Part shown: piece by piece, positions 52,472-63,983 of the stretch
How the letters are laid out: each line of letters opens with the position of its first letter
Position numbering within the stretch: the first letter of the stretch is position 1
Assembly (NCBI GenBank): GCA_946902985.2
Contig: OX336388.2
Location: 1,509,102,545-1,509,166,544, forward strand
Direction of reading: 5' to 3'
Origin: Meconema thalassinum
Lineage: Eukaryota > Arthropoda > Insecta > Orthoptera > Tettigoniidae
DNA: 64,000 bases
Notes under the pieces: generated by a model
What the model was told of the DNA's origin: nothing
The model's database searches: none
What the model saw: the letters and a program-made list of their open reading frames with translations, nothing else
Translations under genes and position numbers: made by a program

Positions 52472-54850
52472 TTATTTGAATGATTTCTGATTAATTTGAA
52501 GTTTTTTCCTTCTGACCGCTTGATCCTGCCCTTTAGATTCTTGATTGACTAACTCTTCTGACGGGGTGCTAGGTTGGTATTCCTTCTTTCCTTGTTTACC
52601 ATTTTTCTTGTTCTCCCTATACCTAGCATCGCGATCGTTTTGGTTACGGTCAGTACGTTGGTCATTCGGACCTGACTGCTGATCCCCTCTATTCTCGTTA
52701 TATCTCCCGCTATAGCAGTTATTATATCTATTTCTTTTGTAATACCGGTACCATCTATAATTGATTTGGTATCGATTTCCTTGTTGTTGATCCCGATTAT
52801 GGGGTCTCTCATAAGGCCTTTGGAATCTGTAATTTCCAAGAAGGTTCTGGACATTTCCTTCGTTGCCTTCATTCCTCCTCTGTTCCCATGACGATTTTCT
52901 ATCGGTTTGAACCGCGTTGTCTATTGCAACGGCGTTTATTTCACTACAATCCTTGGATTTTGCTCTAGCGTTTCCAGGAGTCATCTGCGCACTAGTGTAT
53001 TCTAACGGTCGCAAAATATCATCATAGTGTTCAAGAGTGTTAGCACTAGACGCTATTAACGAGCGTTGCACCTCGACTGGCAATTGTCGTGCTATTGCTT
53101 GTAATAGTTGGTCTTCCAACAATGGTGGCGTTAAAAATTGTCATTTTGCTAACTGGAACGTAAAATAATTAGCATAGTGGGTCGGATGTGACGTTGAATA
53201 CCTCTTTGAGTACATATCTGCTCTGATGTTCAATTGGTCCTCCGAACTCCAAAATCTCCTCCAGAATGCAGCTGCGAATTTCTCTAGGGTTCTCAAGTTT
53301 GTCCTGAACGCACGGAATCAAGTTGATGCTGGGCCGTATAAGGCACGTTCAACTACCCTGAGTTCTCTGTCCTTTGTAACCCTGTGTTCCGATATATAAT
53401 CTCGGATGTCCCGTAAAAATTGCACAGGTGTAAATCCTGAATTCCGTGAAAATTTACGTGGTTTGTCATAGAAACTCCTGATGATAGTGACCGGACCTGG
53501 GTAACGTTCATTTGAACTAGTCTCCTTTGCAGTCGAGCTAGCAATCCCTATGGTGATAGGTGTCTGAGTTGCGTTAATGTTCCCTGGAGTTAACTCATGA
53601 TTACTCGGATTCGTACTAATCGGTATAGGATCTTGTGAAATCTCCCTCGAAGATACCTCTTCACAAATTAAATTCGCCACCTCAGATTCTATTCTGGCTA
53701 TCCTATCAGAATATTGCCGTTTACCTAGCCTAAGCTTCGTTTCAAAATGTTCTATTGATACACAGTGTTCACCCTGGGGCTTTCCTCGAGATCGTTTCTT
53801 AACTTGCTTAACTTCTCTTCGCATGATGCCAGTATCGAATGAACTTGTTGCTTTATTTCGCCTACGTCTGCTTTGATTTGGGTAGATTCTTTCATTAACT
53901 CTTCCTTATTACCGGTGAATTGGGTTTCAAAGTTTGCCATTCCTGCAAGGAGTTTAACTTCTATCCCCTCATATTTCTTCTCTGTTTCAGCATGAGTCGC
54001 ATCATACATTTCCTCTACAATGGCTCCTAATCTGTTTTTGAACAATCCTAAATGCTCGTTTACTTTCTTATCAATACCTTCGTCTATGGCGTCAATATTT
54101 ACTTTCAAACGGGTATCTAAGTCTTTCAAATAAGCATTAACCTCTTCTAAAACATCTGTCTTAACTGTGCCCCAGACCTTTTCTAAACTCTGATTTCTGT
54201 TTCTAATTTGCCAACATTTTTCTTTAGATTTTTCCCTAGCTCATCGATTTTCAGATCGAAGTGTTTCTCCGAATTACTAGCATTGACTTCTACCTTAGCT
54301 ATATCTGCTTTCAAACCCTCGATATCAGAGCTTAAATTAGATATGTCGGACTTGATACCCTTTTGGATATCAATTACATCTTTCCTTAAATTTAAGTTAT
54401 TCTCTTTACAAGTATTTTCAAGAGCAAGGATTTCTTTCTTTAAAATACCCATGTTAACTTCTCCCTTGGACTTTACCGACTTAATATTTAATTGCAAAGC
54501 TTTTAACATTTCATCATTCTTAGTCTATAATCTATCCTCTGAAGCTTTCAAATTGTTTTTACTTTACTCATTGTTAGTTTGCAGGGTAGATTGCATTCTA
54601 TCCTCTAAAGTTTTAAATTGTTGTTACTTTCCTCATTGTTAGTTTACAGTGTAGTTTGCATTGTAGTTTGTAAAGACTTGACATTTGCTTCACACCTAGC
54701 CTGTATCCTATCTTCTGAAACATTTATATTTTCCTTAACTTCAGTCTCCATTTTCTTAATATTAGCCTCAACAGCTGGCATGCTGCCCTGTAACTCTGCA
54801 AACTTTTGTTTCATCTCCTCCATTGGCATAATGAATATATATTGATTAAA
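52472..54850 (-). pseudogene. Gypsy Gag, coiled-coil N-terminus, no zinc knuckle
   Basis: From about 54829 (MPMEEMKQKFAELQ) the minus strand carries several frames rich in heptad-like Lys, Glu and Leu, with repeated phrases such as EVKENINVSEDRI, LSSDIEGLKADIAKVE and MANFETQF, a long coiled coil (54850-53750). The capsid-like part (53824-53140) has FSRNSGFTPVQFLRDIRDY and, after a frameshift, FRTNLRTLEKFAAAFWRRFW. The C-terminal part (53122-52472) ends in a Gln/Arg/Asn/Tyr-rich, basic tail without a CCHC zinc knuckle. Gag would package the RNA. Stops and shifts break it at about 54530, 54150, 53750 and 53300. Confidence 0.75.
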
Positions 54851-54883
54851 TACAGAGACATAAATGGTAAAGCATTGTGACAT

Positions 54884-56003
54884 CCCAAGTAGATCTTGAG
54901 TAATTCACACAAGTATGAGCACACACATAACATGAACATGTAAATTGTTATGAGTGGAACATGACTGCGTTAGAATATTTTAGAGCACACACGTATAATT
55001 AACATGCGAAAGTCAATAAATTTCAGAAAAGAGATCTAACTGAAACCGAGATTAATCTCAACATATTTTCGATAATGCACCCTCCTCCTTATTCAGACAT
55101 AATTATTTAAATCATTTTATTTAATCTCAGCAAATAATCATCAGGTCAGATTATCAAAGAAATTCGTTTATCCAGAGTAGTTTAATTAAATCTTCAGAAT
55201 AACAGCATGGATTGTTTCAAATATCCAGAATACCCTACTTAATCAACTTATTCGAGGTGTCATCATATCTTGTAACATCTGTTAAAATACCAGACTGCTA
55301 TATAAACAAATAACTTTGAGGGTTGTGCCTATATTGCACCCAAGAACAATATTTATTGCCATTCAGAGCGATTGCCATAAATCCATTATATTTGGATGCC
55401 ATCATCCACTAATGACCATATGAACCAATGTTCATCCACAAAAAAACAGCTCATTAATCCACTTAAACAATTCATCATAATATCATTTATAATAATTCCA
55501 CATAATATTGTTCAGCACACGGCCTGAACTACGAATCAAACTGGGTTCTCACAAACCTTCCAGTCAATATATTTTCCAAAGTGGTAACTTCTCAAAACTT
55601 GTGGCAATATCCTCACACTATAAACTTGGCGAAATTCCTTATAATTTATGAACTTAATAAGCATTACAAATTTGTAAACTGGCTTCAATTATTTATAATG
55701 CTGATCTCTCAAAGCTATGGTCAAAATGACTGTGTTTAACAACCTCTCAAAATAAAGTGTAGATCACTGAATTAATTCTTAATATGCTTCAAGCATGAAT
55801 TAAATTTATAGATATTATTGCTCTGGATGAATTCCTAAAATCTGTATTAACAAGTACGTTCAATGATTAGACCAATATTTCTAATCTCATATGGTTTTAT
55901 TCTCTGCCTGTGATTTATTTCTGATTCAAAATACTTCCTGTTAGAAGAACTAACTATTTCAAAATCCCTGATTGTTTCAAATCCACTATCCCAAAATAAG
56001 TAA
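54884..56003. other. No gene recognised; possible gypsy 5' flank
   Basis: AT-rich, no frames. It should hold the gypsy 5' UTR and LTR if these survive, but no segment matches the other side of the element by eye. Confidence 0.4.
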
Positions 56004-56571
56004 ATCATACTAATATATAAAAATGAGATGGTGTGTGTCTGTCTGTCTGTCTGTTACTCAATAACGCAAGAACCACTGGTTCGATTTAAATGAAATTTTG
56101 CATGGATGTAGCCGATTTACCAGGTTTACATATAGGATACTTTTGATTTCGAAATTTTGCACTATTAAAAATGGCGACCATTTTAGTGACCCTTTGGTTT
56201 CAAAATTTCATATTTCCATATCAAATAAAAAGAGAACGGTAGGAAATAGCAAACTTTTGATGGCACGTGCGGGCTTTGAAATTTAATTTTCCATCCGAAA
56301 GGTCCTTATCACATTTCGTGTATCTCCAACAGTTAGCGAGTAAAACCGACATTTGTGACGTCACTACACCCTTTGGTTTCAAAATTTCATATTTACTTTT
56401 CAAATAAAAAGAGAACGCTAAGAAATAGCAAACTTTTTATGGTATACATGAGCTTTACCATTTAATTTTCTATCCGAAAAGTCCTTATCACTTTTCGTAT
56501 ATCTCCAACTGTTAGGGAGTAAAACCAAAATCTGTGCAATAAAACACGGTCAACACCGAGCGGTGCAGTAG
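56004..56571 (+). mobile_element. Probable non-autonomous Helitron 1
   Basis: The left end, tcatactaatatataaaaat, resembles Helitron 5' ends and is followed by a (CTGT)n run at 56037-56053 and ggttcgatttaaatgaaatt. The right end has the perfect hairpin CACCG-AG-CGGTG (56554-56565) followed by cagtag. Canonical Helitrons end in CTAG; here it is GTAG. Two partial internal repeats (ccctttggtttcaaaatttc at 56190 and 56369) lie between. Confidence 0.55.
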
Positions 56572-56572
56572 A

Positions 56573-59500
56573 TCTCTCTATATAGAAAAATGAAAATGTG
56601 TGTGTTTTTCTCTGAATTTCTACGGAAATTTGAGTTGTTTACGCGTTTCAGACTGTTTTATGATGGATGCACGCTAAAATAAATTTTTTGTCTGTCTGTT
56701 TGTTTGTCTGTGGACAAATTTGTTCCCTTATAACTCGAGAACGGCTGGGTGTATCAAAGTAAAATTGATCATTGACACTAATCATTGATGTAACTCTTCT
56801 CCGTACCTCTCATAAAAGGGGGCATACCCCCTTAATATACATGCTGAAATAGGCGTAGAAGGACGAGAAAAAGCTCATTTTTAGCACCTCATGTGAGAGA
56901 CAAAACTCGTGGAAAAAACACATTTTAGGGCACTAAAACCAACCATGTTTTGAGATATTCCCAGAAAACTAATTTCATTTAATAAACTAATGAACGAATG
57001 CAAGCCGGTAACCAACGAAATAGATTCTCAGAGGTCCATCTATTGCTGTAAGACGCAATGCAATTCCATTAATTACATTAGTATGAAAGTTTGCAAACGG
57101 CTAGAAGGTTATCACAGAACCAAATAAGCTGTAAAATTCATCAATACATATAATACGCTTAAGGGGATCAAGGGGTACTCTAGATTTTTACACGCGATTT
57201 ACACCTGCGGGTGTGGTATGGCAGGTCTATTATATTCCTATCCCTATATTATATTATTAGTAGTAGTAGGCCTAGTAGTATTATATTATGGCGTACAACG
57301 ACGAGACAAAGCCCCTCGGTGCCAGAAACAAAACTCGGGGGCCCTAAAGGGTCCTCGAAAACTAAATTATAAGGCTCGAAATCCAACAGTTTCTGAAATA
57401 TTCCCGGAAAACTTAATTGAATTTAACATACTAATGAAGGAATGCAAATCGGTAACCATGACAACATTATCCAACTTTACATCTATTTCTGTAAGAAGCA
57501 ATGTCACACCATTTGTTAACATTTCTGTGAAAGTTTGCAAATGGCTATAAGGTTATCATGGAACCAACGTAGACTGTATAATTCATCAATGCAATTAAGG
57601 GGGTCAAGTGGTAACCTAGATTTTTTTCATGCAATTTTCACGTGCGACATATAGTACACAAGGTCTGTTATATCTCCAAACAGCAACATTATTTCCCAAA
57701 ATTCCTGAATTGAATCAGAACTTTTTGCGGCTTTTAGGAATTAGGGCCATTTGAGGCTAAAGAACCTGAATTTTCATGCACCATAAGCCTTTATAATTTA
57801 TGAAAGGGTTCTTCCTGTGTATGGGGACCTAACCCAACGTAGAGGGTAAGTTCTTATGTGACATGTATTGCGTTTCGTCTACGAGGCTTTCAATTCTATT
57901 TGACGTCAGGAAGTACACGTTAGGTGAATTTAGTTTGAGAGCACATTTTAACTAATCTTTTTTTTTTTTTGGTCGACATTACGGGTTCATCGTAAGGATG
58001 ATTTTGTTTGATACGTATGGTAGATATACCCATATTTGGATTTCTGGGTGAAATGTTGTAGACAATAGAATTGTCTGTCTGTCTTTCTGTGTAACTTTAT
58101 TTACGCCTATAACTCGTGTTCGGATGCTTGGTGCATCGTATAGTTAGGTATGGTAACCATGAGTCAATACACCAATCATTTATAAAACTCTTCACCGTAC
58201 TTTTCACACAGTAGAAGGGTGGATATAGGGAAAACTTCTCAAAATACATGCTGAAATAGGCGAAATACAAAATTATCCTAGAAGGACGACCAAAGCATAT
58301 GTTGCGCTTCTCAATATGAGACACAAAATTCGGGAGTCTATAAAGGGTCTCCGAAAACCACATTTTAAGGCCCTTAAATTAACAGTGTGTGTGATATTCC
58401 CAGAAAACTAACTTCGTTCTGATAAACTTATGAATGAATTACAAACCCCTAACCATTGCAACAGTAGCTCAATAGATTGAACCCTTATCATTGTGTCCAA
58501 TAATAATGTTTCATATTAATAAAAACGATGGAAATACTAAATACATGAAATGCTGGATATTTGAGTAAAATTGATGTAGCAAGAAATCTGGACTTGGTAA
58601 GACATGCTACGTGCTGGCTGGAAATGACCAATAGTTTCACAACCAATGCTATTCTTGGATTTCTGAGAAAATCAGATATGACGCTGTGGCGTACGTGACC
58701 ATAAAAGGCCACAATGCTGCGTACAAGGCAAGGAGTGAGAGAGAGGAGAATAGTCGTGACGTGAAAATAAGGGCGGGATTTGTAAGGTCAGAACTCCGAA
58801 GCCAACTTATCTGACCAATAAGAAAACATGACGCCAGAACATAGCGTCAGTGTGTTTTGCGCGGCAATCGGATATAAAAAGATCTAGCGATCGGTTTGCT
58901 TGTTCGACGGCAGATTCGCGACCTGTGAGAAAATACAAGAATTTTGAGAGGTCACACATAATTATAGGCCCATTACTTAAAATATTGAGGAGCTGTTTTA
59001 CTCCCACCATTGAAACTTTAGGCTTTCTGTATATATACAAATGTCTGAGATGAACCGGGACACTCCTAATTATTCTTCGACAGTCATTTTAAGACGTCCT
59101 TAAGACGATATGGTTTTAAAATTATAGTTGTGTGTCGGCAACGAAGTTGGAAATTTTCATAAATTGTGAGATGGCAATTAGCCATAGAATAGGGAAAGTC
59201 GACGATTCTGCATAGGACGATCTGAGGAAATAAAATACTTAGAACGCAGATAGAACAGTTTAAAAACTTTGATATAATTGTGTTTTAACAGCAGCAAAAT
59301 GTCGACCATGGAGAGAAGACAGCAAGCTTCATCCTCCATTACCATCAGTGTTATGGGCTAACGGCCTAATGATGGGAATTGACGAGGCGGGAGGCCTCTG
59401 GAAAGCAGTTTAAGTGATGAGTATTAAAAAATTGATTTATTGATTTTGGACGAGGGGAATCGCGAGAGATGTGTGGAACTTTGTATAGATTTTATTTGTG

Positions 59501-61177
59501 TGGTTTAATTTAAATTTCAGGGTTTGATTTCTTAACTGACATGCGTATAGTAATTTTTGGCATTGCGTGACAATTATGTTGTACAGTAAATTTTGTAATT
59601 TAAATGTGGTCCTTATGTTACGTAATTCTTATAGCGAAACGGCCGCATCGATTAACGTATCCTATAAAAATGTAGCCATGAATGAGAACCTAGGAACGAC
59701 AATGATAAATGGACTGATTTAATGATATGTTAAACTAATTACTACGTGGGGGGAATATTTGCATTTTGTTGCTTTGATAACTCGGGCTAGGACTGATCCT
59801 GTTATTTATTCTTTATTGTCATTTGGACATGTTGTATGTCATTATCTGAGAGGTGTGCTGATTCATGCTACGACGAGATCTTCGAGAAATGTGCCACGTA
59901 TTTTTGGGTGTAAGTGATGATGATGAGGAGAGGTAAAGCCTGTCCATGACTGCGATATCATTCCGGCAAACTAGTTATCCGTGGGGATAAGTTTGACCTG
60001 GGAATGTATTCTTAAAAATCCCTGAGAGGATGTTTTGAGATAATGTGTTATTTATTTGTACGCGTGTAACAGGTGGCGATTAGCAAAGGTGCTGTACGCT
60101 GGCTATGGGCCAGAATCTATATTTAGCATGGCACTAATTACTACTTGGGGGAAGAAATCAGCCACTCTCTCGGTGATGCGATAACAGGCCCGGTTGTCTC
60201 CAGCTCGTTATGACACGTTATGTTTGCTTTAAAGCCTAATGAGTTAAGGTTATTTTATTTGGTTTAATTTGGGAAGTTGCCATGTTGTCGATCCAAGTTT
60301 CTTTTATCATTACTACGACTTATTTGTTCATTGTTTTAAAACGCCAAACTTTCCGGCGTGAAAATTAAAAGTTGTATTTTGTTGTTGTTGGCTCTTATTT
60401 TCAAGGCCATTGTATTCATATAAATATAATTTGGCAACCGGCCAAACTTGTTCATGTCATGTTATGCTATCCTAGTGTTTAAGGTATAAGACGGTAATTC
60501 CGCAGCCCTTAGTTTAAATAATACACACGTGTATTTGGTTGTGGTAATCTAAGGTTAGAGCATGTCAGTAGTGTATATAATATGTAATTGTTGTTCCCAC
60601 ATTTCCGTAATTCGTCCTTCGCAGTACGGAGTCCGTTCCCGAACCAACTGTTTTGGTCGGAAACGAGCGCCCGTCAAAATGCTCATTACTTGAACTAGTC
60701 TTAAAACCCGTGTCGCTCATAAATATTAAAATTTTGTACTATTTTATTTGTTTGTTATATTTGGATCTTGTGATCCGTTTTCTTTTGTTACTTTGATTTA
60801 AGTGACATTGCAGTCACAATGCTTGTTGACGGCTGTCATGCCATGTCATCATGGTACGTCAGGCTGGTCAGTGTTAGATCTGTTCACGCGAGTGAACAAT
60901 AAAAGGGTGGTTATAGTTTTCCTTTTTATGTTTGATTCAGTTAATAAATTTCATTTGTTAGTAGATCCTGTTGTTTTTCTTGGCTTTATAATAATAATAA
61001 GTTAACCTTATGAACCCCGGGAAGTTATGTTGATAGCAAAACCTCTAAATCACATTCACAAGAATCCATTACGACCCCGAAATTTTGAATCTTGTCTACA
61101 TGCTATTTTCCAAAGGGTTTAAGATATTGTCTGGTGTTAACACCGAACACCGTTCGAAGAACGGGTACTTCTGCTAG
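56573..61177 (+). mobile_element. Non-autonomous Helitron 2, 4.6 kb
   Basis: It begins TCTCTCTATATAGAAAAATG at 56573, preceded by A, and ends with the hairpin CCGTTC-GAA-GAACGG (61150-61164) plus gtacttctgCTAG at 61174-61177, followed by T. This is the canonical TC...hairpin...CTAG structure inserted between A and T. It has no Rep or helicase frame. The first 1.9 kb contains diverged internal repeats (ggttatca...gaacc); a 2.5-kb block of different character occupies 58480-61010. Confidence 0.75.
58480..61010 (+). other. 2.5-kb non-coding block with TATA box inside Helitron 2
   Basis: Sequence character changes from the repeat-like Helitron body to unique-looking sequence. TATAAAAA at 58873-58880 could be a core promoter on the plus strand. 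AATAAA signals lie at 60898 and 60944. Short matching words ccttat flank the block (near 58478 and about 61006), compatible with a 5-6 bp duplication. No long frame. It may be a nested LTR-like insertion or captured host sequence. Confidence 0.4.
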
Positions 61178-61374
61178 TAAATAAATAAAGAACTGTTCTC
61201 AAAAAAATCAGAACCTTGACAAAAATCTATTGAATCAATCCAAGAATTAGTAGATTGTAATCCTGATTACATTTATCATTACAGTATTTTACACAAAGAT
61301 CAAACAATATTTGACTGTCAATTGTAATTTATCCTCCTACTGTCCATATAGCATCCTGATGAACGTATGATTTT

Positions 61375-61532
61375 CTAGTATGGGTTAGATGTTTAACACC
61401 ACGCAATTACACAAGGTGATTGGCCCCATATCAAAGGTTGGATGATATAATTTCTAGTATAGGTTAGATGTTTAACACCACGAAATCACACAAGATGATT
61501 GGCCCTATTTCGAAGGCTAATGATAGAATGCA
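61375..61532. repeat. 79-bp tandem duplication
   Basis: ctagtatgggttagatgttt at 61375 recurs as ctagtataggttagatgttt at 61454, exactly 79 bp on. Both copies continue aacaccacg(c/a)aat and acacaag(g/a)tgattggccc. Confidence 0.85.
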
Positions 61533-61812
61533 TTAGACTGGAATAAACTACTTCTGTAAAGTCAAATATTATCGACACATGTCCGCTAAAGCGACTTAAA
61601 TTCATCAAAGAAATATGTTCCACTCGAAGAAAAAAAAAAATCTAACACCTCTCTACACATCCATGAAAAGTGTGGAGAAACAAATACCTGTTTGCAAGCA
61701 TCGAGTTTCGAAATACTCGATCAAAATTACTAACACCCAAAACATGTCCTAAATCGACATTGAAGAAAAATCAAATCCAATTTTATTCCTATCAGCTCAT
61801 TGTAAAGGATTG

Positions 61813-63983
61813 AACAAGATGTTCAGTAAAGAACATATAGCCTACTTTCACCTAAATGCATGGTTATTGTTATAACTCTTTGTCCTTTTCAAGGAGTATG
61901 ATTGAATGTTGGTTGTAGTAGCTTGTTGAAATACAACGTGCTATAGGGATATTAAACATGAATATGAGGTGCCCTTTGCTAGTGCTACCTCTGTACCAAA
62001 TTTCGTTCAATTCGGTTTCACCGTGTTTGAATTGATAGGGGGAATCGATTTGCACACATACTTGGCCACCATCTACAAAATATTGGGCTGATGTTCTTGC
62101 AGTTTGGTCAGAATATGTTTCCCACATAAAGATATGGTGTTGCAAAATTTGGTAGAGACTAGATTATTAGGTTGGTCGTAATTACATTTTAGCTTTTAAC
62201 ATTTGGGTGGCCGCGATTACGTTTCCGTCAAGATAGCGGTGATATAAAACATGACACTGAGGTGCCCTTTGCTAGTGCTACCTCTGTACCAAATTTCGTA
62301 CCATTCGGTTCCACCCCTGTTCGAATTAATAGGGGGAATCAATTTTGACATAAAGATGGCCGTCATCCGCAAACTATTAGGCGAATGACCTATTAGATTG
62401 GTCAAAAAATGCTCTTTCCATAAAGGTATGTAGTTGCAAAATTTGGTAGAGATCGGATGATTAGGTTAATCGTAATTTGATTTTAGCTTTGAACATTCGT
62501 GTGGCCGCCATTACGTTTCAGTCAAGATGGCGGCGATATAAAACATGACACTGAGGTGCCCTTTGCTCGTGCTACCTCTGTACCAAATTTCGTTCCATTC
62601 GGTTCCACCGTGTTCGAATTAATAGGGGGAATCAATTTTTACATAAAGATGGCCGCCATCCGCAAACTATTAGGCTAATAACCTATTAGATTGGTCAAAG
62701 AATGCTCCTTCCATAAAGGTATGTTGTTGCAAAGTTTGGTAGAGATCGGATGGTTATGTTAGTCGTAATTTAACTTAAGCTTTGAACATTTGTGTGGCCG
62801 CCATTACGTTTCTGTCAATATGGCGGCGATATAAAACATGACACTGAGATGCCCTTTGCTAGTGCTACCTCTGTACCAAATTTCGTTCCATTCGGTTTCA
62901 CCGTGTTTGAATTAATATGGGGAATTTATTTTCACACAAAGATGGCCGCCATCCGCAAACAATAAGGCTAATGACCTATTCATTTGGTCAAACGATGCTT
63001 CCTCTATAAGGGTATGTTGTTGCAAAATTTGGTAGAGATTGGATGATTAGGTTAATCATAATTTGATTTAAGCTTTGAACATTTGTGTGGCCGCCATTAC
63101 GTTTCCGTCAAGATGGCGGCGATATAAGACATGACACTGAGGTGCCTTTTGTTAGTACCACCTCTGTACCAAATTTCGTTCCATTCGGTTCCACCGTGTT
63201 CGAATTAATAGGGGGAATCAATTTTGACATAAAGATGGCCGCCATCCGCAAACTATTGGGCTGATAACCTATTAGATTGGTCAAAGGATGCTCCCTCCAT
63301 AAAGGTATGTTGTTGCAAAGTTTGGTAGAGATCGGATGGTTATGTTAGTCGTAATTTAACTTAAGCTTTGAACATTTGTGTGGCCGCCATTACGTTTCTG
63401 TCAATAAGGCGGCGATATAAAACATGACACTGAGATGCCCTTTGCTAGTGCTACCTCTGTACCAAATTTCGTTCCATTCAGTTACACCGTGTTTGAATTA
63501 ATAGGGGGAATTTATTTTCACACAAAGATGGCCGCCATCCGCAAACAATCAGGCTAATGACCTATTCATTTGGTCAAAGGATGCTTCCTCTATAAGGGTA
63601 TGTTGTTGCAAAATTTGGTAGAGATCGGATGATTAGGTTAATCGTAATTTGATTTAAGCTTTGAACATTTGTGTGGCCGCCATTACGTTTCCGTCAAGAT
63701 GGCGGCGATATAAAACATGACACTGAGGTGTCCTTTGCTAGTGCTACCTTTGTACCAAATTTCGTTCAATTCTCATTCACCGTGTTCGAATTGATAGGGG
63801 GGGGACAGACATTCAGAGAACACACACTCACACACACACAGACACACACACACACACACACACAGACACACACACACACAGACTCACACACACACATACA
63901 CACACACAGACAGACACACTTTTTTCGCCCTGTGTTGATCTCATAAGTCTACTTTCATTTTTTGCAAAAATCGAAAGTAGGCT
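61813..63983 (-). mobile_element. Family C Helentron-like repeat, complete copy
   Basis: On the minus strand it begins AGCCTACTTTCGA (63983 leftward) with the 5' hairpin, cttatgagatcaac, a GT/CTGT microsatellite (63818-63915) and cccccctatcaattcgaaca. The body has six tandem units of 293 bp; atgg at 62356, 62649, 62942, 63235 and 63528 is spaced exactly 293 bp. The 3' end is GAAAGTAGGCT (61839-61849 in reverse), hairpin atgttc-tttact-gaacat and cttgtt (61813). No coding frame. Confidence 0.88.

Larger units (their letters stand above)
50340..54850 (-). mobile_element. Ty3/gypsy retrotransposon, degenerate, mostly lacking integrase
   Basis: Minus strand order from 54850: coiled-coil-rich Gag (54850-52472), protease (52449-51967), RT (51917-51100), RNase H (51090-50525), then at about 50520-50400 a short integrase C-terminal-like patch (PPLFAGRFRISKAYGNNNYR) directly after RNase H. 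The zinc-binding and catalytic integrase domains are deleted. Several frameshifts and stops interrupt the gene. No LTR pair could be found by eye: 49910-50340 and 54884-56003 do not visibly match. Confidence 0.85.

Noticed and set aside
63671..63946. 91-codon plus frame with His/Thr repeats
   Set aside because: Its repeats are just the (CA)n microsatellite of family C translated.
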